From: UBA1361 sp035647455
GTDB lineage: Bacteria > Bacillota_I > Bacilli_A > RFN20 > CAG-826
Length of the DNA: 64,000 nucleotides
Assembly (NCBI GenBank): GCA_035647455.1
Contig: DASRNI010000028.1
Location: 186,001-250,000 of the forward strand
Reading direction: 5' to 3'
In this document: positions 50,344 to 58,380 of the stretch, one piece after another
Layout: each line of letters opens with the position of its first letter
Numbering within the stretch: the stretch's first letter is position 1
The notes under the pieces: model-generated
What the model was told of the DNA's origin: nothing
The model's input: only the letters and a program-made list of their open reading frames with translations
Databases searched by the model: none
Made by a program: the position numbers and the translations under genes

Positions 50344-50877
50344 TTAAAAGTTTTCTGCATCTTCATCAGCGTCAGCATATTTATGAGCGATTGAACTAGC
50401 AGCAGCAGCGGCAATTGCTCCAACGATATCATCTAAAAATGTGTTACAAACGTTATCGCCAACTTCAACATCAAGTTTACCGATAATTCCAGGTTTTGTT
50501 TTGTCAACAAAGCCAAAGTTTGTGAGTCCGATTGAACCATAGACGTTAACGATTGACAACGCTAAAATTTCATCAACGCCAAAGAGACCGTAGTCGCGTA
50601 AAACGATGCTTGATAGTGGCTCACTTAGTTTTCCTTGTTCAGCAAGAATATCAAGCTCTAAACCGGTTAAAACAGCGTGTTGCACTTCGCGTTTCATAAT
50701 AACACGACGAACATGGTCACGAACAATTTCCATTGTTAGCTGTGGCAAATATTTAATTTGCAAATTAAAAGTAATTTCCGCGATTGCTTCAAGTTCAACA
50801 CCGCGTGATTTGAGTCGGTCAACAACGAGATCATATTTTTTCTCATCGTTAAGCCGGTTTTTTTCTGGATGATACAT
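50344..50877 (-). CDS. Phosphatidylglycerophosphatase A-like family (PgpA/YutG)
   Basis: 177 residues matching the soluble Firmicutes PgpA-like proteins: RGVELEAIAEITFNLQIKYLPQLT, KREVQHAVLTGLELDILAEQGKL, and LFGVDEILALSIVNVYGSIGLTNFGFVDKTKPGIIGKL, then CNTFLDDIVGAIAAAAASSIAH, which holds conserved Asp residues. E. coli PgpA removes phosphate from phosphatidylglycerophosphate, but this subgroup (YutG) lacks the membrane helices, so activity is unproven. Shine-Dalgarno AAAGGAG. Acidic C-terminal tail. Confidence 0.82.
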   Translation of the reverse strand: MYHPEKNRLNDEKKYDLVVDRLKSRGVELEAIAEITFNLQIKYLPQLTMEIVRDHVRRVIMKREVQHAVLTGLELDILAEQGKLSEPLSSIVLRDYGLFGVDEILALSIVNVYGSIGLTNFGFVDKTKPGIIGKLDVEVGDNVCNTFLDDIVGAIAAAAASSIAHKYADADEDAENF

Positions 50878-50924
50878 ATTTAATTCTCCTTTTTATTTAG
50901 TTTACTATATTTATCATGAACTTT

Positions 50925-50952
50925 TAAAAATAAAATCCGCCGTGTGGGCGGA
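50925..50952 (-). terminator. Terminator of tRNA-Gly
   Basis: Minus-strand stem TCCGCC/GGCGGA (50952-50947 with 50941-50936), then a T-rich run with one interruption. Confidence 0.78.
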
Positions 50953-50966
50953 ATATTTCTAATTGC

Positions 50967-51040
50967 TGGAGCAGGTGACGGGAATCGAACCCGCGTATCT
51001 ACCTTGGCAAGGTAGTGTTCTACCATTGAACTACACCTGC
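50967..51040 (-). tRNA. tRNA-Gly (anticodon GCC)
   Basis: 74 nt, acceptor GCAGGTG/CACCTGC, discriminator T, encoded CCA. The anticodon loop TTGCCAA gives GCC (GGC/GGU). All arms fold. Confidence 0.95.
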
Positions 51041-51106
51041 AGTTGCGATTCTTAATATACCATTTGAATAATATTAAAGCAACACATTTTATTTAGAAAA
51101 ACTGTT

Positions 51107-51119
51107 TTCACGTAGTGAA
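51107..51119. promoter_or_regulatory. Short palindrome upstream of gltX
   Basis: TTCAC-GTA-GTGAA (51107-51119), a perfect 13-nt palindrome 65 nt upstream of the gltX start. A weak TATATT -10 lies near 51156-51161. A candidate operator, but short. Confidence 0.3.
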
Positions 51120-51183
51120 CATTATGATTCACGCCTAAAATAAAGCTATATATGGTATATTAATAAAGAAGAAGGTGAACAAT

Positions 51184-52857
51184 ATGAAACGAAGAGAATT
51201 AGCCCATAAAATGTTTCCGGACATTAGTGATACGCTTAGTGACTTAGAACAAACTTATCCTAAGCGTTATTTGGAAAGGGGAGCGTACGTTACGCGCTTT
51301 GCGCCGTCGCCTACGGGTTTTCTTCACACCGGTAGTCTTTTTACTGCTTTAATTAGTAAAAGCGTAGCAATGCGTAAAAACGGCGTGTTTTTCGTACGGC
51401 TTGAAGACACGGATACGAAACGCGAAGTAGAAGGTGCGGCTGATTCACTTTTAAGCGATTTAGCGCTCTTTGGCCTTAATCCCGATGAAGGGTTTTTAGG
51501 TACAGAAGAAAAAGGGCTATACGGACCATATCGCCAAAGTGATCGTGCGGCAATTTATCGGACAGTTATTAAACAAATGATTGTTGATAATAAAGCTTAC
51601 CCTTGTTTTTGCTCAAATAGTGATTTAGATAACTTACGGAAGCGTCAAGAAAAAGAAAAAGTCGTTCCTGGTTATTATGGCCGCTATGCTAAATGTTCGA
51701 CGTTAACAGTTGATCAAGCGTTGAAAAAAGTAAATGCTGGTGAAGATTACGTTGTGCGTTTCCGTAGTAAAGGTAACCATCAAAACAAAATTGTTGTAAG
51801 TGATTTACTCCGCGGCGATATTGAGATTGCCGAAAATGATCACCATATCGTAATTTTAAAAGGTGACGGTCTACCAACTTACCATTTTGCTCATCTTTGT
51901 GATGACCATTTCATGCGAACAACATTAGTAACACGTGGTGAAGAGTGGTTGAGCAGTTTACCATTACATGTTGAACTATTTAAAAGTATGAATTTTGATT
52001 TACCAAAATATGCACATTTGCCACTAATTAATAAACTTGATGACGGAAAGAAACGTAAACTCAGCAAACGTTACGACGAAGAAGCGGCAGTTAGTTATTT
52101 CATTAATTTAGGTTATCCGCTAGAAGCAATTTTGACGTACTTGATGAGCATTGCTAACTATAACTTTGAAGACTGGTGGCGAGTTAATAAACGCACTGAC
52201 ATTTTAAAGTTCCCATTTCAATTTGAAAACATGAGTTTAGATGGTGCTCTTTTCGATGTTGAAAAATTAAATTTCTTTGCCCGTGAATTTATCGCGGTGC
52301 TAACGGCCGAAGAAGTACTTGAACGGTTACGCGATTTTAGTGAAGCACAAAACGATGAAAAACTTACTAAACTTATTACCGATAATGAAGCGTATTTTAT
52401 TAAAATACTTAATATCGAACGTGGTGGTTTAAAGCCGCGTAAAGACTTTACATATTTCGCAGATATTTATGAACAAATCAAGTTTTTCTTTGATGAAGAA
52501 TATTATCCGCTTTTTGATAACGTCGGTATTAACTTGTTTAATCCTAAATTTTCCAAAGAATTAATCATTAACTTACTAACTTCACTCAAAACGAATTTAG
52601 TGTACCGTCGTGGTAATGAAGTGTGGTTTGATTCACTTAAAAAAGTTGCGAGTGCCTTCAACTTTGCCCTAACTGGTCGTGAATATAGAGCAAATCCAGC
52701 GTTATATCTTGGAATGACCGGAGACGTTGCCGAAATGCTCCGAATTGCGATTGTAAGTTCGAAACAAAGCCCAAATATGTACGAAGTGCTAACTATACTT
52801 GGGAAAAAGCGTGTTAATGAGCGAATTGACTACGCAATCGAAAAATTATCAAAATAA
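51184..52857 (+). CDS. gltX: Glutamyl-tRNA synthetase
   Basis: 557 residues. The catalytic HIGH region is PSPTGFLHTGSLFTALI, and the KMSKS loop is KRKLSKRYDEEA near 298. Before the class I core there is an N-terminal extension of about 40 residues (KRRELAHKMFPDISDTLSDLEQTYP) found in several Firmicutes GluRS. The C-terminal anticodon region is helical. ATG 51184 follows the Shine-Dalgarno GAAGAAGGTG; a GTG at 51175 lies inside it. GluRS probably also mischarges tRNA-Gln if GatCAB is present; that is not in this window. Confidence 0.94.
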   Translation: MKRRELAHKMFPDISDTLSDLEQTYPKRYLERGAYVTRFAPSPTGFLHTGSLFTALISKSVAMRKNGVFFVRLEDTDTKREVEGAADSLLSDLALFGLNPDEGFLGTEEKGLYGPYRQSDRAAIYRTVIKQMIVDNKAYPCFCSNSDLDNLRKRQEKEKVVPGYYGRYAKCSTLTVDQALKKVNAGEDYVVRFRSKGNHQNKIVVSDLLRGDIEIAENDHHIVILKGDGLPTYHFAHLCDDHFMRTTLVTRGEEWLSSLPLHVELFKSMNFDLPKYAHLPLINKLDDGKKRKLSKRYDEEAAVSYFINLGYPLEAILTYLMSIANYNFEDWWRVNKRTDILKFPFQFENMSLDGALFDVEKLNFFAREFIAVLTAEEVLERLRDFSEAQNDEKLTKLITDNEAYFIKILNIERGGLKPRKDFTYFADIYEQIKFFFDEEYYPLFDNVGINLFNPKFSKELIINLLTSLKTNLVYRRGNEVWFDSLKKVASAFNFALTGREYRANPALYLGMTGDVAEMLRIAIVSSKQSPNMYEVLTILGKKRVNERIDYAIEKLSK

Positions 52858-52969
52858 CCCGTTTTTCATGTTTTTTCCGACTAATTCCGCAAATTGAACG
52901 TAAATTGTGGACTTATTACTAATATTTAGATAAGATTATAATATATTATAAAAAAAGGAAGGTGTTTTT

Positions 52970-54355
52970 ATGAAAACAAAACGCACAAGTGCAGTGTTAA
53001 CTCTTGTTGTTGCACTATTTATCGGTGCTTTTCTTGCATTCGCCCACATTTTGCTTGGGAGTGACTTCTTACAGCTCGGTGCATTGAAATTCGCAACTTA
53101 CTTTGCAGCACTAATTCAATTTGATCCGCTCGTTTGGGCAATCGTGAACATTAGTGTACTTGCTGTTGCTTTAGTACTTGCATTAATTTGGATTATCCGC
53201 CTATTAGTTTATCGTCGTAACGTCTTTAATTTGTTATCACCAATTGTTTTTCTAGTCGCCGTTTTTATCGGGATTTTTGTTGTTGATAGCAGTGATACGA
53301 TTGAAAGCTTTTTCGGTAATGCGAATACAATTGTAGTCACCGGTTACTTATTAGTGACTGCGGCAATTATTGTTGCACTCGCAATTCATTTAGTAATCGT
53401 TGGTTTAATTACTTCAGGACCACGCAAAAAAGAACAACTAATTGATGAAGAAGTTTTAGCAGTCGACGAAGAAGTAGATTCAACATTATCTTTTGATGAA
53501 GAAGAAGACGAAGAAGAAGAACTTGTCGAAGTTGAAGAAGTAGTTGTTTACGAAGAAGAGGAAGAAGAATTCGACGGTGAAGTTGAAGAAGACGAAGAAG
53601 AAGTTGAATTTGACGGTGAAGTCGAAGACGAAGAAATTGAAGAAGTCGTTGAAGAACCTATCGAGGAAGAAGTTGTTGAAGAAGCGGCTGCTGAAGTTGT
53701 TGAACGGGTTATTCACCAAGAAATTGTTCAAACAATCGTTCAAGAACCGGATTATGAAAGTGAAAAACTCGAAGAAATCATTCGGAAGATTATTCGTGAA
53801 GAACTAAAAGATGTTGAAGTTCGTCCGGAACCAGTCAAAGAAGAACCGAAAGTCGCGCCAAAGCCAGTTGCAAAACCTGCACCTAAGCCAGTAGCGAAAC
53901 CAGCGCCAAAACCGGTTGCAAAGCCAAAGGTGGCAACACCTCCAGCACCGCGACCACAAACTGTTGAGCGCATTCCTTTTGCCGTACGTCTCGAATCGAT
54001 GGAAACTGATATCCAAGAAAAATACGAAGAACTCCGCGATTACTTATTGAGTTATGATATTAAATCAAGAGTTTCAAATTCAGGTGATTCATTCCGTCTC
54101 TCGCGTAAACTTTACGCCAAGATTACGACATCAGGAAATACTGGACTAAAAATTTACTTACCAGTAGATATTACTGATTATGCTGACACAAAGCTTCCAC
54201 TTAAAAATGCAAGCCATATTAAAGCATACGCAGATGTCCCTACATTCCTCTACATTAAGAGTGATTTATCAGTTCGTCGCGCCAAACAATTAATTGATGA
54301 CGTGATGCTTGCTGATGGTATCGTTCGTAAGTTCCAACGTGAAGATTTAGAATAA
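52970..54355 (+). CDS. Four-helix membrane protein with acidic and Pro-Lys linkers
   Basis: 461 residues. Four N-terminal helices (about 8-28, 56-82, 88-106, 125-147), then a Glu/Val-rich acidic region (about 156-265) and a helical acidic/basic hinge, then a repeated P-K-P-V-A-K-P-A linker (about 302-330), then a C-terminal domain (about 335-461) seen in many Firmicutes proteins (pattern R-x-S...S-F-R-L-x-R-x-x-x-A-K-I, then L-K-I-Y-L-P-V-D, then A-D-T-K). That domain is recognised by sequence memory but has no known function. Shine-Dalgarno GGAAGG. Confidence 0.72.
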   Translation: MKTKRTSAVLTLVVALFIGAFLAFAHILLGSDFLQLGALKFATYFAALIQFDPLVWAIVNISVLAVALVLALIWIIRLLVYRRNVFNLLSPIVFLVAVFIGIFVVDSSDTIESFFGNANTIVVTGYLLVTAAIIVALAIHLVIVGLITSGPRKKEQLIDEEVLAVDEEVDSTLSFDEEEDEEEELVEVEEVVVYEEEEEEFDGEVEEDEEEVEFDGEVEDEEIEEVVEEPIEEEVVEEAAAEVVERVIHQEIVQTIVQEPDYESEKLEEIIRKIIREELKDVEVRPEPVKEEPKVAPKPVAKPAPKPVAKPAPKPVAKPKVATPPAPRPQTVERIPFAVRLESMETDIQEKYEELRDYLLSYDIKSRVSNSGDSFRLSRKLYAKITTSGNTGLKIYLPVDITDYADTKLPLKNASHIKAYADVPTFLYIKSDLSVRRAKQLIDDVMLADGIVRKFQREDLE

Positions 54356-54385
54356 TTACGAGCAACACTTTATAGAGTAACAATC

Positions 54386-54409
54386 ACCCTGGCTTCGGTC
54401 AGGGTTTTT
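54386..54409 (+). terminator. Terminator before the TetR-RND genes
   Basis: 8-bp stem ACCCTGGC/GTCAGGGT (54386-54393 with 54398-54405, one G-U pair) closed by a TTCG tetraloop, then five T. Confidence 0.92.
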
Positions 54410-54425
54410 GTTAATATAAATAAAG

Positions 54426-54441
54426 TTGTATTTATATACAA
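54426..54441 (+). promoter_or_regulatory. Palindrome in the TetR promoter region
   Basis: TTGTAT-TTAT-ATACAA (54426-54441) has 6-nt perfect arms, 36 nt before the TetR start. TetR proteins commonly bind such sites in their own promoters, so this is the likely self-operator. Confidence 0.55.
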
Positions 54442-54476
54442 TATGCGGTAAACTAATAATGAACAGGAGTTTACTG

Positions 54477-55040
54477 ATGCAACTATTAAAGCCACATATT
54501 CGTGAAAAAATTGTGAATAATGCTCGTGATGTTTTTTTTGAAAAAGGCTATTCGAAAACCTCAATGCGTTTAATTGCGCGGAAGTCGAAAATTACAGTTG
54601 GTAATATTTACCGCTATTTTAAAAACAAAGAAGCATTGTTTGATTTTATTGTTCTTGAGACGTATAGCGAATTAATCGATTATATAAATCGACATAAAGC
54701 AGCACCGATTGAAGAACAACTTACGGATCAATATTTAACAACTGTCCTTCGCGAATTTAGTGAAATTTGTATAGACAAACCGAAAGAAATTGTCATTATA
54801 CTCGAACGCTATTTTGCTGGCGGATCATATGAATCACTTGCAAAGCTCGAAAAAATTATTCATCGTCGGTTACTTGACGTTATTCCAACGCTTGATGACA
54901 GTTTCGTTAAGCTAATCGTCTTCATTATGTATAAAGGCGTTTTATACACACTACAAAATGAACCGCTTGCTGAACTAGAGCAAGCATTAAATAAATTATT
55001 TAAATTTATCTTCCAAGATATTGTTGAAAGGGTTAATTAA
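54477..55040 (+). CDS. TetR-family transcriptional regulator
   Basis: 187 residues. N-terminal HTH of the TetR type: KIVNNARDVFFEKGYSKTSMRLIARKSKITVGNIYRYFKNKEALFDFIV with the recognition helix K-I-T-V-G-N-I-Y-R-Y-F. The C-terminal ligand/dimer domain is all-helical and acidic. The ATG at 54477 has the Shine-Dalgarno CAGGAG; upstream in-frame Met codons are inside the promoter. It lies 1 nt before the RND transporter gene, so the likely role is repression of that transporter until a ligand binds. Confidence 0.9.
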   Translation: MQLLKPHIREKIVNNARDVFFEKGYSKTSMRLIARKSKITVGNIYRYFKNKEALFDFIVLETYSELIDYINRHKAAPIEEQLTDQYLTTVLREFSEICIDKPKEIVIILERYFAGGSYESLAKLEKIIHRRLLDVIPTLDDSFVKLIVFIMYKGVLYTLQNEPLAELEQALNKLFKFIFQDIVERVN

Positions 55041-55041
55041 T

Positions 55042-57261
55042 ATGAAAAAAGTTATGGATAAGATTTTCGGCTTTATTGTACGGTTTCGCTATTTTTTCCT
55101 TGCAGGATGGGGTGCTTTATTTGTTGTTTCTTTGCTCTTAATTCCTAGTGTAACAATTAATTATGATTCAACGACATATTTACCAAAAGATAGCGAAACT
55201 AAAGAAGCATTGCGCATCATGGAAGAAGAGTTTGGCCTTAAAGGCCAAGCAATATTACTTCTTGAAAACGTAACAATTGAAGAAGCAATTAATCAAAAAG
55301 AAAACTTAAGTGATATTAAGTATGTTTCGACGATTTTCTGGTTGGATGACTTTATTGAAAAAGATATGCTCGATACAATTCAAAACCTTATTCCCGGTGA
55401 TTTCCCGTTACAACTTGATGATGCGCTTGGATTAATTCCTGGTTTAGAAACGTTTTATCAAAAAAAGAGTGCATTAATGCAAATAATGTTTACGGAAGAT
55501 GACCATAGTTTAAAAACTGGGGATGCAATTAAAGAAATAAAGAAACGTCTTGAACGTGCCCCTTATAATTTTGCGCTTGGTGGACCCGCTGTTTCGGCCT
55601 TTTATATGCGGGAAATTACGACAAGTGAAGTACTAAAGATTACGCTTTACGTTATTCCAATTGTTTTATTAATTTTATTTATTTTCACAAACTCGTGGAT
55701 TGAGCCGTTAGTTTTCCTGCTTGTCGTCGGTATCTCTGTTTTAATAAATATGGGGACAAACGTCGTTTTCTCGTCAATATCATTTATTACGAATTCGACG
55801 GCCGCATTGCTCCAACTTGCTATTTCGATGGATTACGCGATTTTCTTGCTTCACCAGTATACGAAGGAGCGTGAAGATGGGACTGAAAAACTTGAAGCGA
55901 TGAAAAAGGCAATGAGTAAGTCGTTTCTCTCGATTTCTTCGAGTATGCTCACAACCGCAGCTGGTTTTGCGGCCCTGATGTTTATGCGCTATAAAATCGG
56001 TCTTGATTTAAGCGCGGTCATGATTAAAGGGATTGTAATTAGTTTAGTTGCTACATTTACACTGTTGCCGGTCTTAATTTTAATCTTTGACAAATTACTC
56101 ATTAAAACAAAGCACCGCCCGTTCTTTCCTAAATTAGGGATTCTGAATAAAATCATCTTAAAAATGCGCTACGTTGTTCCAGCAATCGCCCTAGTTGTGA
56201 TCGGACCGGCATTTATTGCGCAAAGTAATAATCACTTCGTTTATGGTGAACAAGCGATGAGTACAGGTGAAGGTAGTGAAGGGGCGCAATATTTAGATTT
56301 AATTGAAAAGAAGTTTGGTAAACAAAACATGAGTGCGATTCTTGTCCCGAACAAGACGGAAGATGATCTTAAACGACAAATGGAACTAATCGATATACTT
56401 GAAGATAAACTAACGCCTTATTCACCGGTTATCCAAAGTTACTTATCAATTAAAGCAACATTTGATCAATATGACTTTTTGCCTGATGACATTGTCGAAA
56501 ACTTTATTCCTGATGAATTTATCACGATGTTAGAAAGTGAAAATTACTCAAGAATTATCGTTATTTTAGCGCTTGATTCCGAGTCGCCTGAAGCATTTGC
56601 AGCGATGGAGATAATGGAAACACAAACAATCGGTAAGTTTGGGAATCGGGCATATGTCGTCGGGACAACATCGGCGGTTAAAGAGATTAAAGATTATGTT
56701 ACAAGTGACTATATTATCGTTGAAATACTTTCGATCGTGCTTGTACTCGTAATTTTGATTGTGAGTTTCCGCAGTCTTTCATTACCGGTTATGCTCGTCT
56801 TTACAATTCAACTTTCGGTGTGGATCAATATGAGTGTTCCATTTTTACTTAATGATCCGCTGATATTTATCGGCTTTATTATTGTAAGTGCAATCCAGCT
56901 TGGTGCGACGATTGATTACGGAATTCTTTTAACGCAGCATTACATCGATGGTCGCGCAGCACTTAATAAACGCGCAGCACTTAAATATGCGCTTGATAAT
57001 TCGGGGCATAGTATTTTAACCTCGGGCTTGATTTTAACTGCTGCAGGTTACACATTATCTTTTTTCTCCGGAATTGAAGGAATTGCAAGTATGGGCCACT
57101 TAATTGGACGTGGGGCTGCACTTTCAATCGTACTCGTTCTTGTATTGATGCCGCAGTTATTGTATCGCCTTGATACTGTAGTTCTAAAAACAACGAGGAA
57201 ACTCGATTTTATTGATAGTGCTGAAGAAGAAAGACCACCCTCTCTCTTCGATGGAAAGTAA
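55042..57261 (+). CDS. RND superfamily MMPL-type transporter
   Basis: 739 residues in two homologous halves, each with one helix, a large extracytoplasmic domain, then five helices. Landmarks are the first-half TM4 (SISFITNSTAALLQLAISMDYAIFLLHQYTKERE) and the second-half FIGFIIVSAIQLGATIDYGILLTQHYID, where acidic Asp in the GxxxDY motif is the proton relay. It resembles MmpL/YdfJ hydrophobic-molecule exporters rather than heavy-metal pumps. The ATG at 55042 has the Shine-Dalgarno GAAAGGG. Controlled by the adjacent TetR. Exports a lipid or hydrophobic compound, which is inference. Confidence 0.9.
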   Translation: MKKVMDKIFGFIVRFRYFFLAGWGALFVVSLLLIPSVTINYDSTTYLPKDSETKEALRIMEEEFGLKGQAILLLENVTIEEAINQKENLSDIKYVSTIFWLDDFIEKDMLDTIQNLIPGDFPLQLDDALGLIPGLETFYQKKSALMQIMFTEDDHSLKTGDAIKEIKKRLERAPYNFALGGPAVSAFYMREITTSEVLKITLYVIPIVLLILFIFTNSWIEPLVFLLVVGISVLINMGTNVVFSSISFITNSTAALLQLAISMDYAIFLLHQYTKEREDGTEKLEAMKKAMSKSFLSISSSMLTTAAGFAALMFMRYKIGLDLSAVMIKGIVISLVATFTLLPVLILIFDKLLIKTKHRPFFPKLGILNKIILKMRYVVPAIALVVIGPAFIAQSNNHFVYGEQAMSTGEGSEGAQYLDLIEKKFGKQNMSAILVPNKTEDDLKRQMELIDILEDKLTPYSPVIQSYLSIKATFDQYDFLPDDIVENFIPDEFITMLESENYSRIIVILALDSESPEAFAAMEIMETQTIGKFGNRAYVVGTTSAVKEIKDYVTSDYIIVEILSIVLVLVILIVSFRSLSLPVMLVFTIQLSVWINMSVPFLLNDPLIFIGFIIVSAIQLGATIDYGILLTQHYIDGRAALNKRAALKYALDNSGHSILTSGLILTAAGYTLSFFSGIEGIASMGHLIGRGAALSIVLVLVLMPQLLYRLDTVVLKTTRKLDFIDSAEEERPPSLFDGK

Positions 57262-57312
57262 TTTAAAATAGAAATCTTTTTAATTTGAAAAGTTGCGAAT
57301 AATTAATTGCTA

Positions 57313-57341
57313 TGTTAATATACTTTTGCATATTGCAAAAG
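57313..57341 (+). promoter_or_regulatory. Extended -10 and 8-nt-arm palindrome before the CNNM pair
   Basis: TG-T-TAATAT (57313-57321) with the perfect inverted repeat CTTTTGCA-TAT-TGCAAAAG (57323-57341) right after it, over the expected transcription start and next to the Shine-Dalgarno GAAGGGAG. Candidate operator or 5'-end hairpin. Confidence 0.5.
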
Positions 57342-57357
57342 AAGGGAGTGGTTGATA

Positions 57358-58380
57358 GTGCCTGACGAGCCTCTGTTGTGGGTTCTTATTATTAGTTTAT
57401 TTATCGCCTCAATATTTTTCAGCGGTAGTGAAACAGCATTTATCACCGCCAATCGTTTTAAACTCAAGGCTCGTGCGGAAAATGGCGAAAAACGCGCCAA
57501 ACTAACCGCATGGGTATTAGATAATTTAGAAAATTCATTAGTGAGTATTGTTATTTTTAATAATATTGTTAATTTACTGTTCACGACACTTTTAACGATT
57601 GTTTTTATTAATAAGTTTGGCGAAGATAGTGGCGCACTAATTACTTCGCTTGTTAGTGTACCGCTTGTTTTTCTCTTTGCCGAAGCGCTTCCGAAAGCAA
57701 TTGCGCGGCGAAATGCCGAAAGCTGGGCAGTTTATAGCAGTTTCATTTTAGCGCCATTAATTATTATTTTCTGGCCGGTTTCATATTTATTTAAACTCTT
57801 TATTGCCCTGATTAAATTAATCTTTAAGTTCGAAGAAGATAATATTTTTAGTCCGCGTGACTTTGAAAATGTCATTGAAGCAATTGAAGAACAAGGTGCA
57901 TTAAGTGAAGATAGTAGTGACTTAATTATTTCGACGCTTGATTTTAGTGAAACTGTTGTTCATGATGTTTTAACACCGCTTAATAAAATCGTGGCGTATG
58001 ATCTTGCTAAATACAGTAAAAAATCACTCCACAAATTGCTTTTAGAAACACCGTTTTCGCGTGTTCCTGTTTACGATAAAAAAATCGATAACATCGTCGG
58101 TGTAATTATTGTTCGTGAATATATCCGTGCTTATGTTAATGATGAAAATGTTGATATTAGAAACGTGATGCGTAAACCGTACTTCGTTTTTGCTAAAGTT
58201 TCTTTAACAACAATGATTGAAGGTTTTAAAAAGCAAATCACGCATATTGCTTTTGTTCGTAACACAAATAAACAAGTAATCGGCATGGTGACGATGGAAG
58301 ACGTCCTTGAAGAACTTGTCGGGCAAATTGCTGAACCAAGTGCAGCGCTGAAAAAAGGAGTGGTCGAAGTCAATGACTAA
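57358..58380 (+). CDS. CNNM/HlyC-family membrane protein (DUF21 and CBS pair)
   Basis: 340 residues. DUF21 membrane domain (about 1-175) with FFSGSETAFITANRFKLKARAENG, then two CBS motifs (about 190-330) including VHDVLTPLNKIVAYDL and MVTMEDVLEELVGQIAEP. Family members (CorC, MpfA, YhdP) affect Mg2+ or Co2+ efflux. The C-terminal CorC/HlyC domain found in most is missing here but present in the neighbour, so the two could form a heterodimer. GTG 57358 or TTG 57352 could be the start; a Shine-Dalgarno lies 10 nt before the former. Overlaps the next gene by 8 nt. Confidence 0.88.
   Translation: MPDEPLLWVLIISLFIASIFFSGSETAFITANRFKLKARAENGEKRAKLTAWVLDNLENSLVSIVIFNNIVNLLFTTLLTIVFINKFGEDSGALITSLVSVPLVFLFAEALPKAIARRNAESWAVYSSFILAPLIIIFWPVSYLFKLFIALIKLIFKFEEDNIFSPRDFENVIEAIEEQGALSEDSSDLIISTLDFSETVVHDVLTPLNKIVAYDLAKYSKKSLHKLLLETPFSRVPVYDKKIDNIVGVIIVREYIRAYVNDENVDIRNVMRKPYFVFAKVSLTTMIEGFKKQITHIAFVRNTNKQVIGMVTMEDVLEELVGQIAEPSAALKKGVVEVND

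Noticed and set aside
51041..51183. T-box leader before gltX, and likewise before trpS and proS
   Set aside because: The gaps are too short or lack the conserved T-box sequence and specifier stem.
53447..53960. Open frames on both strands inside the acidic/KPAP gene
   Set aside because: They arise from GAA/GTT-rich repetitive codons and have low-complexity Asn/Phe or Lys/Thr composition with no ribosome site.
53880..53960. Repeats in the KPAP linker as a CRISPR array
   Set aside because: They are short in-frame Pro-Lys-Ala codon repeats without spacers.
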